DNA of 64,000 nt from Ceriagrion tenellum (Eukaryota; Arthropoda; Insecta; Odonata; Coenagrionidae). This document shows, piece after piece, positions 25,365 through 37,100 of the stretch. The stretch's first letter is position 1. Each line of letters begins with the position of its first letter. The notes beneath the pieces were generated by a model. It was not told the origin of the DNA and ran no database searches. It was given only the letters and a program-made list of their open reading frames with translations. A program made the translations under genes and the position numbers. The stretch is taken from positions 160,471,780-160,535,779 of the forward strand of contig OY720633.1 of NCBI GenBank assembly GCA_963169105.1. The letters are read 5' to 3'.

Positions 25365-26830
25365 ATACATCTACATAATACCCTGCGAGCCGCCACGTGG
25401 GCCTGTGGCAGGGCGTTAGGTCACCAGCCGTGTAAGGGTGTAAGTTTTTGGAGATGGAATGAATACATATATTATAGGAGAGTATTTAGTGGAGCTCAAT
25501 TTTTACTGTGGTCGCTTATCAAGCCGGAAAGAACGAGTTTTTGTACCTATCTATTCGCAGTGTATTTCTCTTATCTTATCGCATCTGTCAGACCTAGAGA
25601 TGTAGTGAGGAATCATGATAATATTCTCTATGTCTCTCTGAAAAATATCAGTTCTGAATTTATCAAGCAAGCTAAGCCTAGCGTGTAGGCTCCGAGTCTA
25701 AAAGTTGTGAGACACTATACGTACGCTCGTAGCAGTTTTTAACGAAGCGCGCTGCTTTCCTTTGTATTTTATTAATGCTTTTGGTTAAATCAATTTGACC
25801 AGGGTCCCAAATGCTCGCGGTATATTCGAGATGTGGCCTAACCAAAGCGAAGTAGTATCTCTCTTTGACTTTAACATCCGAGGACCTTCCTATTATACCT
25901 TTATTAAAACCTAGTTTCTTTAATGCTGCACCACATATGTTCTGTATGTGCAACCCCCACGATATATCAGAAGTTAATGTAATTCCAAGATATTTTACTG
26001 TATCTGGTGATTATATGTTTACTCCACCACTAGTATAGGTATGGAATTTTTGTGATGAATTTCGCAGGAAGTGAACTGTGGTACATTTGTTGATATTTAA
26101 TTCCAACCCACACTCCTGGCACCACGAATGAACGTTGTTAAGGTCCGATGACAGAGCTTTAAAGTCCGTGTCTTCGCTCATATCACGGTAGATAACTGTA
26201 TCGCCTGCAAATAATCTTATTTTACTGCTATCTCTAGAACTTAGGTCATAAATATAAATAATGAATAAAAGAGGGCCGATCACACTTCCTTGAGGTACAC
26301 CTGATGTGACTTCGATCATATCAGAGCTAAAACTATCAATAACTACTTTTTGTTTTCGATCACTGAGAAAGTCACTTATCCAATTCACTATTTATCTATT
26401 AACTCCGCATGATTACAATTAATACACGAGTTTTTTGTGAGGAACCTTGTCGAATGCCTTCTTGAAATCAAGGAATATCGCGTCGACTTGCTAAATCGAT
26501 TCACCTGATTTTAGAGTATCATTAAAGATGAGCGCAAGCTGTGTTTCGCAGGACCTGCCTTACGGAAGCCGTGCTGACTGCTATGTAAGAAGTTATATTA
26601 TCCAGGAATGTCATAATATTACTAACGACAATGTGTTCGAGGATCTAGCATAAAAGTGATGTTAGCGATATAGGCCGATAATTTCCTGGGTCACTTTTAT
26701 TTCCATTTTTGAATATCGGAGTGACGTTGGCTATTTTCCAGTCTTGGGACAGCTTGCCTTCGGATAATGATTTGCTACATATAATTTCTAAGAAAAGTCT
26801 GTGGCGCAAACTCCTAACCAAATGGTTCGT
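25365..26830 (-). mobile_element. CR1-like LINE fragment, copy 3 (longest, reverse transcriptase domain)
   Basis: The minus strand reads, in order from about 26815 downward: SLSEGKLSQDWKIANVTPIFK, NYRPISLTSLL, a HGFRK-type block, a KKAFDKVPHK block (broken by frameshifts), SGVPQGSVIGPLLFIIYI, KIRLFAGDTVIYRD, and the C-terminal WCQECGLELNINKCTTVHFL and FALVRPHLEYTASIWDPG blocks. These are the standard fingers, palm and C-terminal blocks of a CR1-type non-LTR reverse transcriptase. The two longest open pieces are 26011-26388 and 25678-25953. The catalytic FADD is mutated to FAGD (26211-26200), so the copy cannot be active. The endonuclease is missing, and the 3' tail at 25365 matches the other two copies. 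Confidence 0.9.
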
Positions 26831-27239
26831 CTACTTTTATCTACTTCTGCAGGTGAGTGATTAATTCTTTCCGCTCTCAGTGCAACACGAACCATTTACA
26901 CAACTTTAAGGCCTACACATATATAAACATTGGATTCAGCACGGAAAACCTCACGTGCCCCTTGAATATGTGTTGGAGCTTATCAGAAATCGGAGGCTTT
27001 TCAGGAGGTGAATGTTGTGAGGGCTGATCTTCCACGTCAGTTACTCCTGGTGGACATTGTCCAACCAAGACTCTCCACGGGAGCTTTCTTTCTGGTGAAT
27101 GCTCCTGGTTCGTGCGAGTGGTAAATTGGTAGGTGGTTGTCCAACTGGATGGAGTGCAGTTGTCAGAAGACACCTGAATGGGAACCGGCGCCTTATATTG
27201 AGGTTAAATTTAATAGTCTAATCTAATAATTAATACAAG
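26831..27239. other. Short unassigned stretch
   Basis: Contains a minus-strand open frame at 26913-27173 with higher G+C than its surroundings and a Pro/Ser/Thr-rich product lacking a recognised domain. It lies just upstream (in element orientation) of CR1 copy 3 and just below another LINE end, so it may be transposon debris. No function is assigned. Confidence 0.35.
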
Positions 27240-27730
27240 TCTAATAATCAATTGGAGAAAATAGATGGAGACCCGAGAAGACTTCATTCAACACTACTTT
27301 TTTGTTTGATCGCTTTTCAGTCTTCTCTGATTACAATCCTAGGATTGGTCTGCAACAGTCTTCCACTTGATCCGATCTTGGGCCAATCTTTTCACTTCTC
27401 TGCACGATTGACAACCTAGTTCCTTCAACTGTCCCATGTAGTTCAGTCTAGGTCTGCCCCTCTGGTTTTTTCCCTCATATGGTCATAACCAAGCTTTCGT
27501 GTCGGAGAATATGGCCAATCCATAGGTTCCTTCTCTTATTTAGCATTCTGAGTAGACACCGTCTTTCCCCTATCCTCTTAAACACATCCTCGTTCGTGAC
27601 TCTTGCCACCCAAGGTATTTTCAGAATTTTCCTTTAGCACCACACTTCAAAAGCCTCCATTCTTTCCTTCTCTCCCTTTCCAATTGTCCAGGTCTCACTA
27701 CCATAGTCTCGCTTTTCAGTAAAATATATT
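27240..27730 (-). mobile_element. LINE 3' end (lineage B)
   Basis: On the minus strand the reading YGSETWTIGKGEKERMEAFE continues as VWC, ILKIPWVARVTNEDVF, GERRCLLRML, RRNLWIGHILRHESLV and then the basic tail with QRSEKIGPRSDQVEDCC. This is the complete C-terminal module of an arthropod endonuclease-reverse transcriptase, better preserved than the copies at 1.4 and 15.5 kb, but with in-frame stops after WC and in the tail. The catalytic core is absent. Confidence 0.85.
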
Positions 27731-27769
27731 TATTTCGACACAGTGGTTGGCACGCATCTCCTGAAAAGT

Positions 27770-28690
27770 GTTGGACTGTCCACGCTCGAGCCACTCCCGA
27801 AACGGGAGACGTGCAGTTGACGGACACTTTGGCGGACGGCGGGGCTCACATCACACGAGTAGGTGTATCCCTCTCCGCCCCCAGGTTAGTTCTCTCTCAT
27901 CCCCACGCGACTCACGGCCTCTCGAATTAGGCGGACTGGCAACCGTCCACTCGGCGACGCACATTAATATGCACTGAAGGCGACCACTCTCAATCCCCCA
28001 CCGACATCCCACCCCCAATAACCCCCTTCCGCCCAAAACGGTCATTTTTCCGTTTTTAAACTGGGCGATGGCGGGGGGAGGTCGGGCGGGGGGGGGGTGA
28101 GTGACGACACCTGACTGCCTGACACCGTCATCGTTTTCCCTCCCTCCCACCCATACGAAACTACTTCCTAAAAAATAAAACCCCACGGATGCTCCCGGAC
28201 CACCACTTCCCCAATCCTTTTCCGTCTCGCCGACCACCGGGTCGGCTCCAGCCTCCATGCGTCACCTCGCCCGAGGGTGGGGGGGATGAACGCAGATTGG
28301 GCAGTGGGCGGGGACGGACGGTGAGGAGTTTAGAGCGGGACGCCTCACACAAATCACGCATGTGGAGAGGAGATCAGGGGGGTGATGGGGGGTGAGGGGG
28401 GAAGGAGGAAAGAGAGAGCATTCCACCCCGGAGGCACCGGGCTCGCTTCCAAACTCTCCGAGGAAATTTCGAGGCGGGTGGAAGGAAGACGGAGACTTTC
28501 CATGGGTGCGCGGCGACGTTGCCATTCGGCGCCATCATCCCTCCTCTTCCCGCCGACATCCACGTACACACCGCTTCGTTTGACCCAGAATTCGACGCCA
28601 CTTCCCGTCCAGAACGTACTCACGTGTCATTATGAGAGCCACATGGAAATTGCCACATCACCATGACCATTTAACCGACCATTCTTTTTC
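27770..28690. other. CpG-rich island with long G-runs
   Basis: Strongly G+C-rich, with overlapping open frames on both strands that reflect composition. The plus strand has G-runs at 28070-28098 (six, three, then ten or more G) and three six-G runs at 28377-28401, i.e. G-quadruplex potential. It may be a promoter island or first-exon region, but there is no TATA box, start codon context or splice signal I can defend. Confidence 0.45.
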
Positions 28691-28843
28691 GTGGAGACAC
28701 CTCATCCTGTCTCGCGATCACGTAAATTTTTAGCATAATTATAAGAGAAAACTGGTTAACCGATGGTCGAGTACATAAGTAAAACACTTCGTACATCTCT
28801 TCTATATTTTATCTGTACAACGCGTATGACCGCTTTACTGTTT

Positions 28844-28880
28844 CGCCAGGTAAAGCCGTATAGCGATGAAACGTGTCGCA
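28844..28880 (+). ncRNA. Hammerhead-like motif related to that at 1.2 kb
   Basis: CCAGGTAAAGCCGTATAGCGATGAAACGTGTCGC aligns with the motif at 1198-1234 (shared GCCGTAnAGCG, CGnGTCG and a following AAATAAAATAT). GAAA (28868-28871) and the GTC cleavage triplet (28875-28877) are intact, but the CUGANGA box is lost (CCAGGTAA). It is probably a decayed Penelope-type terminal ribozyme. Confidence 0.4.
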
Positions 28881-31800
28881 CAAATAAAATATAGTAAAGA
28901 TGTATTTAGTAGCCCCATCATATATACGAAAATATCATAATTCTACCACGTGAAGCCTAACATAGTTAAGTTTATTCGATTACGATGGGTTTACAAGAAG
29001 ATAGAATCACCTTAGTCTACCCTTTGATGATACTTACGGCAGTAACAGTACGTTTCTTCAACTGGATATACCACTCGGAATATCTGGATACATATTGAGG
29101 ACAATATATCGCCAGAAACTTGCTCTATCAGCATCATATTAAGACTATTTACCGCAAAACTTACCCTTTGAAACGAAAAAACTTGAAATGGAACTTTTGG
29201 CGCCTTTTTTCTGCAACAAAAAGCTGATAAATGCTCATGGTTTTCCTGGGTCTAAATTTTTCACTCAAACACATAGATGCAGTAATTGGTAGTCATTGCG
29301 AGGGAAGCCCGACAGCAGAGTTTATTTGCACCAAGGTTTGGGAAAATTTGGGGCTTAGGAGAATTCATGTCGAGGAAGTGATGAAGGTTATGTAGTAAAT
29401 AATGACAGAATTTTAACAAGTAGAAACAGAGAATATAAAAAAGTGTTAGACAGAGTCCATAACAAAATGAATCATTCCGAGTATAATGTCCTTCAACTTA
29501 TGCAATGTCACTGAGCTGTTTCTGCTGATTCTGAACATGCAGCAATCGATTACAGATTCTCACTCAATAACAGACTTTCCGGAAAAAGAAAATGAAAAAA
29601 AGAAAGCAGATATGTGCAAAAACCAAATCAACTTCTGATAATATTTGTAAAAATTATGTTATCAATGTTACATTTGTTTCTTTTAATACGAACGTTCAAC
29701 ATTCTGCGCCTCAAGAAGAGGGATCTTTTATTTCACAGGTACATTCCTTGCTAATAATCACGCTAATATACAAATACGCATTACATTTCCTCATTTAAAA
29801 CTAGTTTTACATTCAAATAATATGAAAATATATATTATAATATCGATAGAAAAGCTAAAGGCCAAGAAATGCCTCGACACACTACGTTCATAGAAGGGAG
29901 TGTCAAAGGACCGCTCGTGGAAAATTAATGGCAAAGAATTTTACGATGGGACCGACGACAAGGAATCTAAATTTGAGTTCAGAAATACTTGAGCCACAAA
30001 TCCTGTTTCTGTGATATGTCGAAACTGTAACTATCTCCGTCAGAGTATATAAAAACAGTTTATGTATAAAAAATCAATTGATATCCAAGGACTATCTGGA
30101 ATTTTACTGCAGGATAATTCGTAATAACATTCTTTCTACCCTATTGGAATCAAGTATAAAGCTATTTCTGTCGACAAAATAATCAACCATGGTTTCTCTT
30201 ACCTTCCAAAGATAACAAAAAGTTCAAAACGATAAGTAAAACCTTATTTTAGCATCAGGCTAAAGAGTCAAACTGAAATAATGAAAATTCGACTCCCTCC
30301 CAAGATTTCTCACAACGCATTCACCAAATAGATAAACCGACGTCAAAGCTATGGAGAATCCTGATGACCATGGAAAGGAATTATTCCGGGAGCTAATTTG
30401 CAAGACAAAAACCCTAAAATAACCATTTTTATGCATATTTTCTTTGAAATTATAATTACATGCGCGGCACGGTGTTGCAACGATGCATTCAACGATTATT
30501 AAACGTAGCCTGAGGAAACGCGTAAAGGATGGCTAGAGAATACAATACGTACAAGAGGTGATTAAGAAATAATAGCATATTTTGCTCGAGGGCCCAGCAC
30601 ATGAGCAACAGGAAAGGAGTTATTATTCTCACACAAAGAACCATAAATCTGCGATTGGAAACTTACCCAGCCTACTCCAGCATCTTGCATAATAGCAGAG
30701 CGAAAATCAGAACAGAAAATAAGATGGATGACTAGGAAGCGGATCCTAAGGTTTCCTCAGCATCCTAATTTTAGGATACCGCCAATGGGAGGAAGTAGGT
30801 TTCTGAGTCGACTGCATTCGCAATGAGCTCTCCACTCGATGGTATTTGAAATTCAAATATTTTATTTTAAAAATCACATTAAAGCATCGTTTCAAGAGAT
30901 TTTTCGCTTTAAATAGGAGACTTGAGGAGTCATTTCTTGAACAGGATCTGAGGTATACATTGTACTTCTTGGGTAAGTAATTTATTAGCACTCAATTCAC
31001 GCAAAAACATTGGTAGAATTAACGGAAATAGGCAGCGGAAACGAAAGCAACTTTCAAGGACCAATACTCCACCCGCACTGACACTTATGCCCATTTCATG
31101 AATTCTTTGAGCCAGAGGTAACAATTATTCGGTCGAAATTCCAGAACTCCCTTCCGTCATAAACGACTGATGATGAAGAAGATTAATTTGAAAAAGGTTT
31201 ACGGCCGACAGTTGAATGAAGGCTCGTGACTTCAAAGGTACCATCACCATTCACTCCACCATAAAACATCTATTTGCGAGCCAGTGCTTATTAACAGTCT
31301 CTCAGAATATCCGCGAATAAGTGAGAAAGAAGAAATAAAAGGGTTAGCCATCTAACGCCCTTAAGAGTGCGAAGTAAAAGTGGTACATCAATTCAGGAGA
31401 CCAAGCCAAATTTTCACAACCTTAGATCAGTTTTGTTTCTTCCGACACGATTCCTAGAACCTCCGATCATATCAGCACCTAAAGTGAGATACTCATTTCT
31501 TTGATGCAGACAGCATATTATTTCAAAATCGCAATTATTAAAACCTTAAGTTTACAGTGACTTTTATAAAAAATAGAAAAAAATACAAAAAGATTGAACT
31601 GCCTTTATGGATCTTACTGTTAAAAGGAAGCTGTAAAGTTCAAATAATAAGGAAGGAAAATGTCGGTTTGAAATTTATAGCAAATTAAAAGTGGTAGGGA
31701 TCCAACATAAGACTCGTTACTCTTATCATATTTTCTCCACTTGATGGGAAAATACTTTAAATGTACACTATTGCAGGAAATACAATTTTAACTAGATGAA

Positions 31801-33422
31801 AATTAATAAGGCAAGAAATTGAAAAATATAAGAGGATCAAGTTGAAAGAAACAAGGGGACATACTCCACCCAAAGATTGTTCATAAAATTAGCGGCAGAT
31901 AAACCGGAGAACAGAAAAAATTGAAACAATTATGGAAGGCAAAATGGATGAGAAAATCACGCCACTGACTAATCCTCACGCAACTATCACAAAACGTCAA
32001 TTCAATCACTCACGTAGCAGGTAATTTATTCAGTAATTACAGCCAATAAACCGAAGGGATATTATCGAGGTGTTTAAAGCAGCCTCGGAGAAAGAAATAT
32101 GGAGGAATTCGTGACGACTGCCAGATAGGGAAACGAGAGACGCGTTCGAGGGCTAGCGCGCTAGGCCAAGGTCAAGCTGAGCATTCAAGAGGCAGTCTCA
32201 AACGAAGGTAAGGTTTGGGTTCGAGTGGAAAGCGAGGAATCCCGTAGAGAATGCGGGACGAGGAGATGACTAGAGCAAATTGGTGCAGGGATAGAAGCAC
32301 AATGAGAGCGGATAAATTGGAGCGGAGCGGTAAAATTACTTGCAACTGGTGGCACTATATTATTTATCTCGGAGACATAGAGGAACGTCAATTGGGAACG
32401 TACTCTAGGACATGGCTGCTGAAATAAAGAGACAACTGATAAAACACTCAGGAGGAACCCAAAGTCAAAGCCAGAGAAAGTCTAACGCAAAAGACTTAAA
32501 TGTCAATCTGTTTACTACCAATTGGTATGGAGCTGTTATCATTTAGAATTTTCACCTAATTCCCACAGATTTTGAATTTGGACCTAATTTAGATCACTCA
32601 GAAGAATGATGAATAACCCATCACAATACGAAACGAAAGAAATAAAAGATTAAATTTCCAAAAACTTTTAACTCACGATGACTGCTTATGTATAACTATA
32701 ATAAATAACTGCCTGCCTATTGGTTTTCCTATAGAAAATGTTTCACACCCATGCAAATGAGCGTTATGAACAAGAAAAAATTAAACTTAAAATATGGTAC
32801 CTGAAATTGAAAACAATTTTGAGATAATTCTGATCACTAACGCCAAAATATTAGCAGCGAGGATGCTGCAACTCATGCCAACATTCAAAATGAGTCAAAA
32901 TTTCTGATTTGTTAATGAGTCATTGAGGCAGGCATCAACTACAAGGGCATGAAAAACAACAGAAAAGTCATATACGCAACATTTATTGAATAAGTAAAAC
33001 TACACTACATTTACTAATAACATTTTTAAGCTCATGCACTGCTATGAACGACTCTATGATTCAAAAATACAGAAAGTGAATGCAAAGAATGCGGGTCGAG
33101 CTAAATTAAAATTGCTAAAAACGATCTAATTATGATTAGCTTTAGAGAACCATGAACTAATACATATAATGCTCAAGTTTCTCGCGATGAAAAAATGCTA
33201 CACTGGAAATCAACGCCTCATAAAATGACTTCGAGTCTAGTCAAGTCGAGAAAAATACCAAAAGCAAGTTTCTCAGCCATCTTAATTGTATTTCATAACC
33301 TAATGTGATAAAAAATGTCAATTTGTACAAAAAAGACAATTTGCGAGGAAATAAAAAATAGAGGGCCATGGACCGGATAGATATGGGAGGAAGATTCAGA
33401 GGTGGACACCGTATTCGGGACA
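28881..33422. other. AT-rich non-coding stretch
   Basis: About 4.5 kb without a recognisable gene, transposon domain or RNA gene. The scattered open frames (29592-29798 plus, 30746-30991 minus, 32185-32391 minus) have no motif. Confidence 0.55.
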
Positions 33423-33459
33423 AGTGACGACATCGTCACTTAGAGACGATGTCGTCACT
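33423..33459. repeat. Perfect 15-bp hairpin
   Basis: 33423-33437 and 33445-33459 are exact reverse complements around a 7-base loop. The bases after each arm (CACTTAGAG and CACTAAGAG) are also similar in direct orientation, suggesting local duplication plus inversion. Confidence 0.85.
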
Positions 33460-34036
33460 AAGAGGTAGAGTATGGTTATCGCCGCATGACTAATGTCGGC
33501 CAAGTCGGAGAGGGTGATAGGTTCGAGAACAGCGTGGGCGGACCTGAGGCAGGGAGGTGGGCGAAATACGGTTGCATGACGAGACTCCGTCCAGCGGGAG
33601 AAGCGGGGTGAATCTGCAGCAGACGAAGTGTTGACAGAGTGCATGCATTAGCGGGGGTGGAGAGTCTTTAGAAACTTTGAAGTAAGATGAAGGGGAAGGA
33701 AGAGGGGACGGCGTGACGGAAAAAACGGCTTGTTTACTTAAAACGCCAGAGATAACTAACTGTAAGACGAGGAAATGCTCGTGGCTTTCATTTTTATCAC
33801 AGAACCCTCTCCGAGCACCACACGGATTTGTATTAATAAAATCACATACGGGAAACTATTGAGAAGGAAAACGTAAGGAAGAAAATGATTCGTTTCTATT
33901 TACTTGATTCAAGTATGTGATGCCAAAAATGCTTAGCTCAATTCTGCTACAGCTACGTAATTCGTGGATTCCGGGCGATAATGAGGGGAGTTTTTCCATG
34001 ATGTAAATACAACTTGGATGGAAAGCAATAATCCAC
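33460..34036. other. Non-coding stretch with G/A-rich patch
   Basis: 33480-33720 is richer in G and A than its surroundings. No gene, repeat or RNA recognised. Confidence 0.5.
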
Positions 34037-34145
34037 AGACAGATAAATTATAATACTCGACCCGGGTTTCGAAGTATCCCAACATCATCACCTGAAGATG
34101 ATGCAAAACATTGCATCCCGGGTGGTGTATTACTTTCATCTGTCT
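34037..34145. repeat. Imperfect fold-back carrying a hammerhead-like motif
   Basis: The ends AGACAGAT (34037-34044) and ATCTGTCT (34138-34145), the inner ACCCGGG (34060-34066) and CCCGGGT (34117-34123), and the central CATCATC/GATGATG pair form an imperfect inverted repeat of about 110 bp. On the minus strand its lower arm reads GTGATGA ... GAAA-CCCGGG-TC (34091-34059), hammerhead-like except for the first core base. The structure looks like two head-to-head copies of one terminal sequence. Confidence 0.55.
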
Positions 34146-37100
34146 CGGTAATTCCATGCGTCCAAGTCATTGATCATTAGCCACAGCAGGTGAAAGAATT
34201 ATTTAAAGTCGCAACGTTAAGATGTGGTTGGCAAACGAACCGAGTGAGAGAGTAAAACGGTAAAGAAGGTACACGTAAATAATCTCACTCACCAATAAAA
34301 TACTAAACCAAAGGCTGTGTAATCCGCCCAAAATGCTAATATTCCACAAGCAAAATAATGCGGGAAAATGCTCAACACATGAGGAAGCGACCATCATGGA
34401 TTCAAGTTTCCTTTCAAAGGTATTTCTAATGACGGCGAGGGAGTTCGGAAAGTAAAGGGATGAGGGAACATTCGAGCTCAAGGAGGATCTTGAGTGACGT
34501 GCGGTGCCGAAGGGAGGGGGTGAGAGGATGACGGTGCACGGGAGGCGACGGGAAGGAACGGAGAGGACAGAGAGGTAGACGCGGGAATCAACGGGGCGGA
34601 ATGGAGGTCCTCATCGGGGGACGGGCCTTTGGCACTTTCAAGGCACTGGCGCATGGGGAGGAAACCACGAAGGAGAAGATAAAAGTCAGGCGCTGGACTG
34701 AGAGGCAGGAAATTCCCGCTCAATTGCGAGGCTTATGAGGATGTACGCTCTCGCTTGTACACGATGTATTCATAAATAAGGGTATATTTTAGCATGAAAT
34801 TTTATAACTATACTGCTTATAATTTTTCCTTAGAAATATTGTATATTTCTATTGTATTAATGTATGTATTAATTTTTTAAAAGCTCTATGAAAAATTATC
34901 TCTTTGGGTTGGTGGTTGGATGGGCCCACTAAAATAAACAATGGCATTACTATTACTTGTACAAACATCTATTTCCATCCTCAGCGAAGAATCCAGAAAT
35001 GGAATATAAAACATGTAAAGGTAAAAAAATGAATAGACCATTATTTTAATTGAGATAAGAGTGGCACCAGATCTATGTTTTTTATACCTTAATTAAGAGA
35101 GTGTAGGGGCAGGGAATGGAATCAGAAATCTCATAATATATGTATATGAGTAACCACAACAAATTCCACACTGTGCTGCTGCAGAACAACCTGACCGGTT
35201 TCACATCCAGAAAATCAAGCCAAGCCGTTACAACTAATCAGTTTTATGCATGGAAAGAGTGTGGAATAGACAAATTTAATTATGTCTCCAATCACAAATT
35301 TTAGCTCGCGAAGCATTCAAATGAAGTGAAACCTCTTTAATCAGCAAAAGCGAATAATGGAGGCCAGGCTTATATGTAATTACGAAAATTGTTTGTAACT
35401 AGAGTTATGCAGAAAAAAATCTTATCATATGCTTAAATGCATTCACCAAAGCATCCCTTGCGATTTGAAAAACTTAGAGCGTTAATATTATAGTGACTGT
35501 TGGCTTCTAATGAAGCGTCTCATGACGTACATTTTAAGCAATGAGAATGAGCGAGCAGTTTTATTTCCTTTTTGTTAATCCTAGATAATTCACGCCAATA
35601 TATATGTATTATGCCTTTCATGGAATTTTACGGGTTAGAGGATTGACCGAGTCTTTGACAAGTACGTTGTGAATTTCAATGGCATGGGTGTGTGGACCTT
35701 CAACGAAGTAAATCATGAAACAACTGAGTTTAATGTGAACGTGAATTTCTTTAAATAATAGGAAAATGATTACTATCCAACAAAAATTTGATATGAAACT
35801 ATGATGCATTTTTCAACATGTTTAGAATACTGAGTACGATAGCAATATCGCGGTTTAATTCAATTAAAAATTGGACAAAAATAGTATATTTCATTGTCTA
35901 GAGTGACCAAAAGGGCAGCTCCATAAAGTCAGTCTAAAATTGCATTCAAGTCTTACAATCTACCATTATGTATGCAAAAAGGTTTCGCTTTGAATATTTA
36001 AGCTGAAAAACTATAGTAATACAAGGTAATTTCTTAACTGTACAACACGCACCTGCCAAAAGCGGCGGAAGGATAAACCAGAAGAATAGAGTTCACCACC
36101 CGGTGAATGAGAAAATATCGAGACATCTGAGAAGTGGACATGGGGAAAAGCAGTTATCAATAAGGATAGAGAGAAAGAAAACGAAGAATGAAGAAGAATC
36201 AGAAATTCAAAGAGGAACTCAACGATCTTCGGTTCCATTCCGGGAATGCTTATAATGGCAGAATAAAACAAATTCAAACAAAAACCAATTATTTTAAGAA
36301 CGATAAAAAGTTAAAGTAAATAAATTAATAGTACGAAAATATTTTTTCTAAATCAGTTGCATACTTTCAAAATGCAAAACATGGATGGAGGCGATAATAA
36401 AGAGTAATTAAGAGGGAAAATAAATGAAGCTTTGGATAAGGAGGGAGATGACATTCAATGTTGCTAGGAGTCTACGAAGAGCAAAATTTTCAGATGGAGG
36501 TTTAGCAATGATTATTGGATTTAGGACTTTATAAGCTGCATCTCGTTTCGAAAATAGCAATAATAGAAAAATAGTCGCGAATCGGGGAAGAGATCGTACG
36601 GCAACACATGCACGGGACGGGGCTGAAATGTTCGGAAAAAGACATCAGAAGCGCGAAGAACTGATGACGCGACCGGGCGAATGAATTTTCGGCGCGGAAC
36701 GAATCGCATTTTTAAAATTGAATGGAAAATTGAAAATGGGAATTTTATCAAAGCGTCGCATACGGTCCAGAAGGAGGAAGGGTGGGAGGGAAAATAAAAG
36801 GGCTAGTACGTTGTGCAAAGGGCGCGTGCAAATGAATGCGCGTGCGTTAGTGCATTTTGCCAAGGAGTGGCGATATGGAGGGGGGATTGGCACGCTAAAA
36901 CTACTGCAGGAAGGGTGGAGAGGAAGAGAGATGAAAATTCCAAGTGCGATCGCTATCTGCGGCACGCGAAGAGGGTGATGGGAAGGAATGAATGAAAGTA
37001 TGAGTGCGTGCACTAAAGTTCCTCGGGGGTGAGGAAATCAGGTGTTGATAAGATATGTATAAGTTATCGTTCTTACCTATTATAAGTCATAAAAATTAAA

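Noticed and set aside
28161..28666. Many overlapping frames on both strands
   Set aside because: Produced by high G+C and few stop codons; no frame shows family motifs.
30364..30395. CTGATGA...GAAA near 30.36 kb as a hammerhead
   Set aside because: Only CCATG lies between the two boxes, too short for a stem-loop.
31165..31200. CTGATGA followed by GAAA as a further hammerhead
   Set aside because: The intervening bases do not form a stem II and no stem III or UH site follows.
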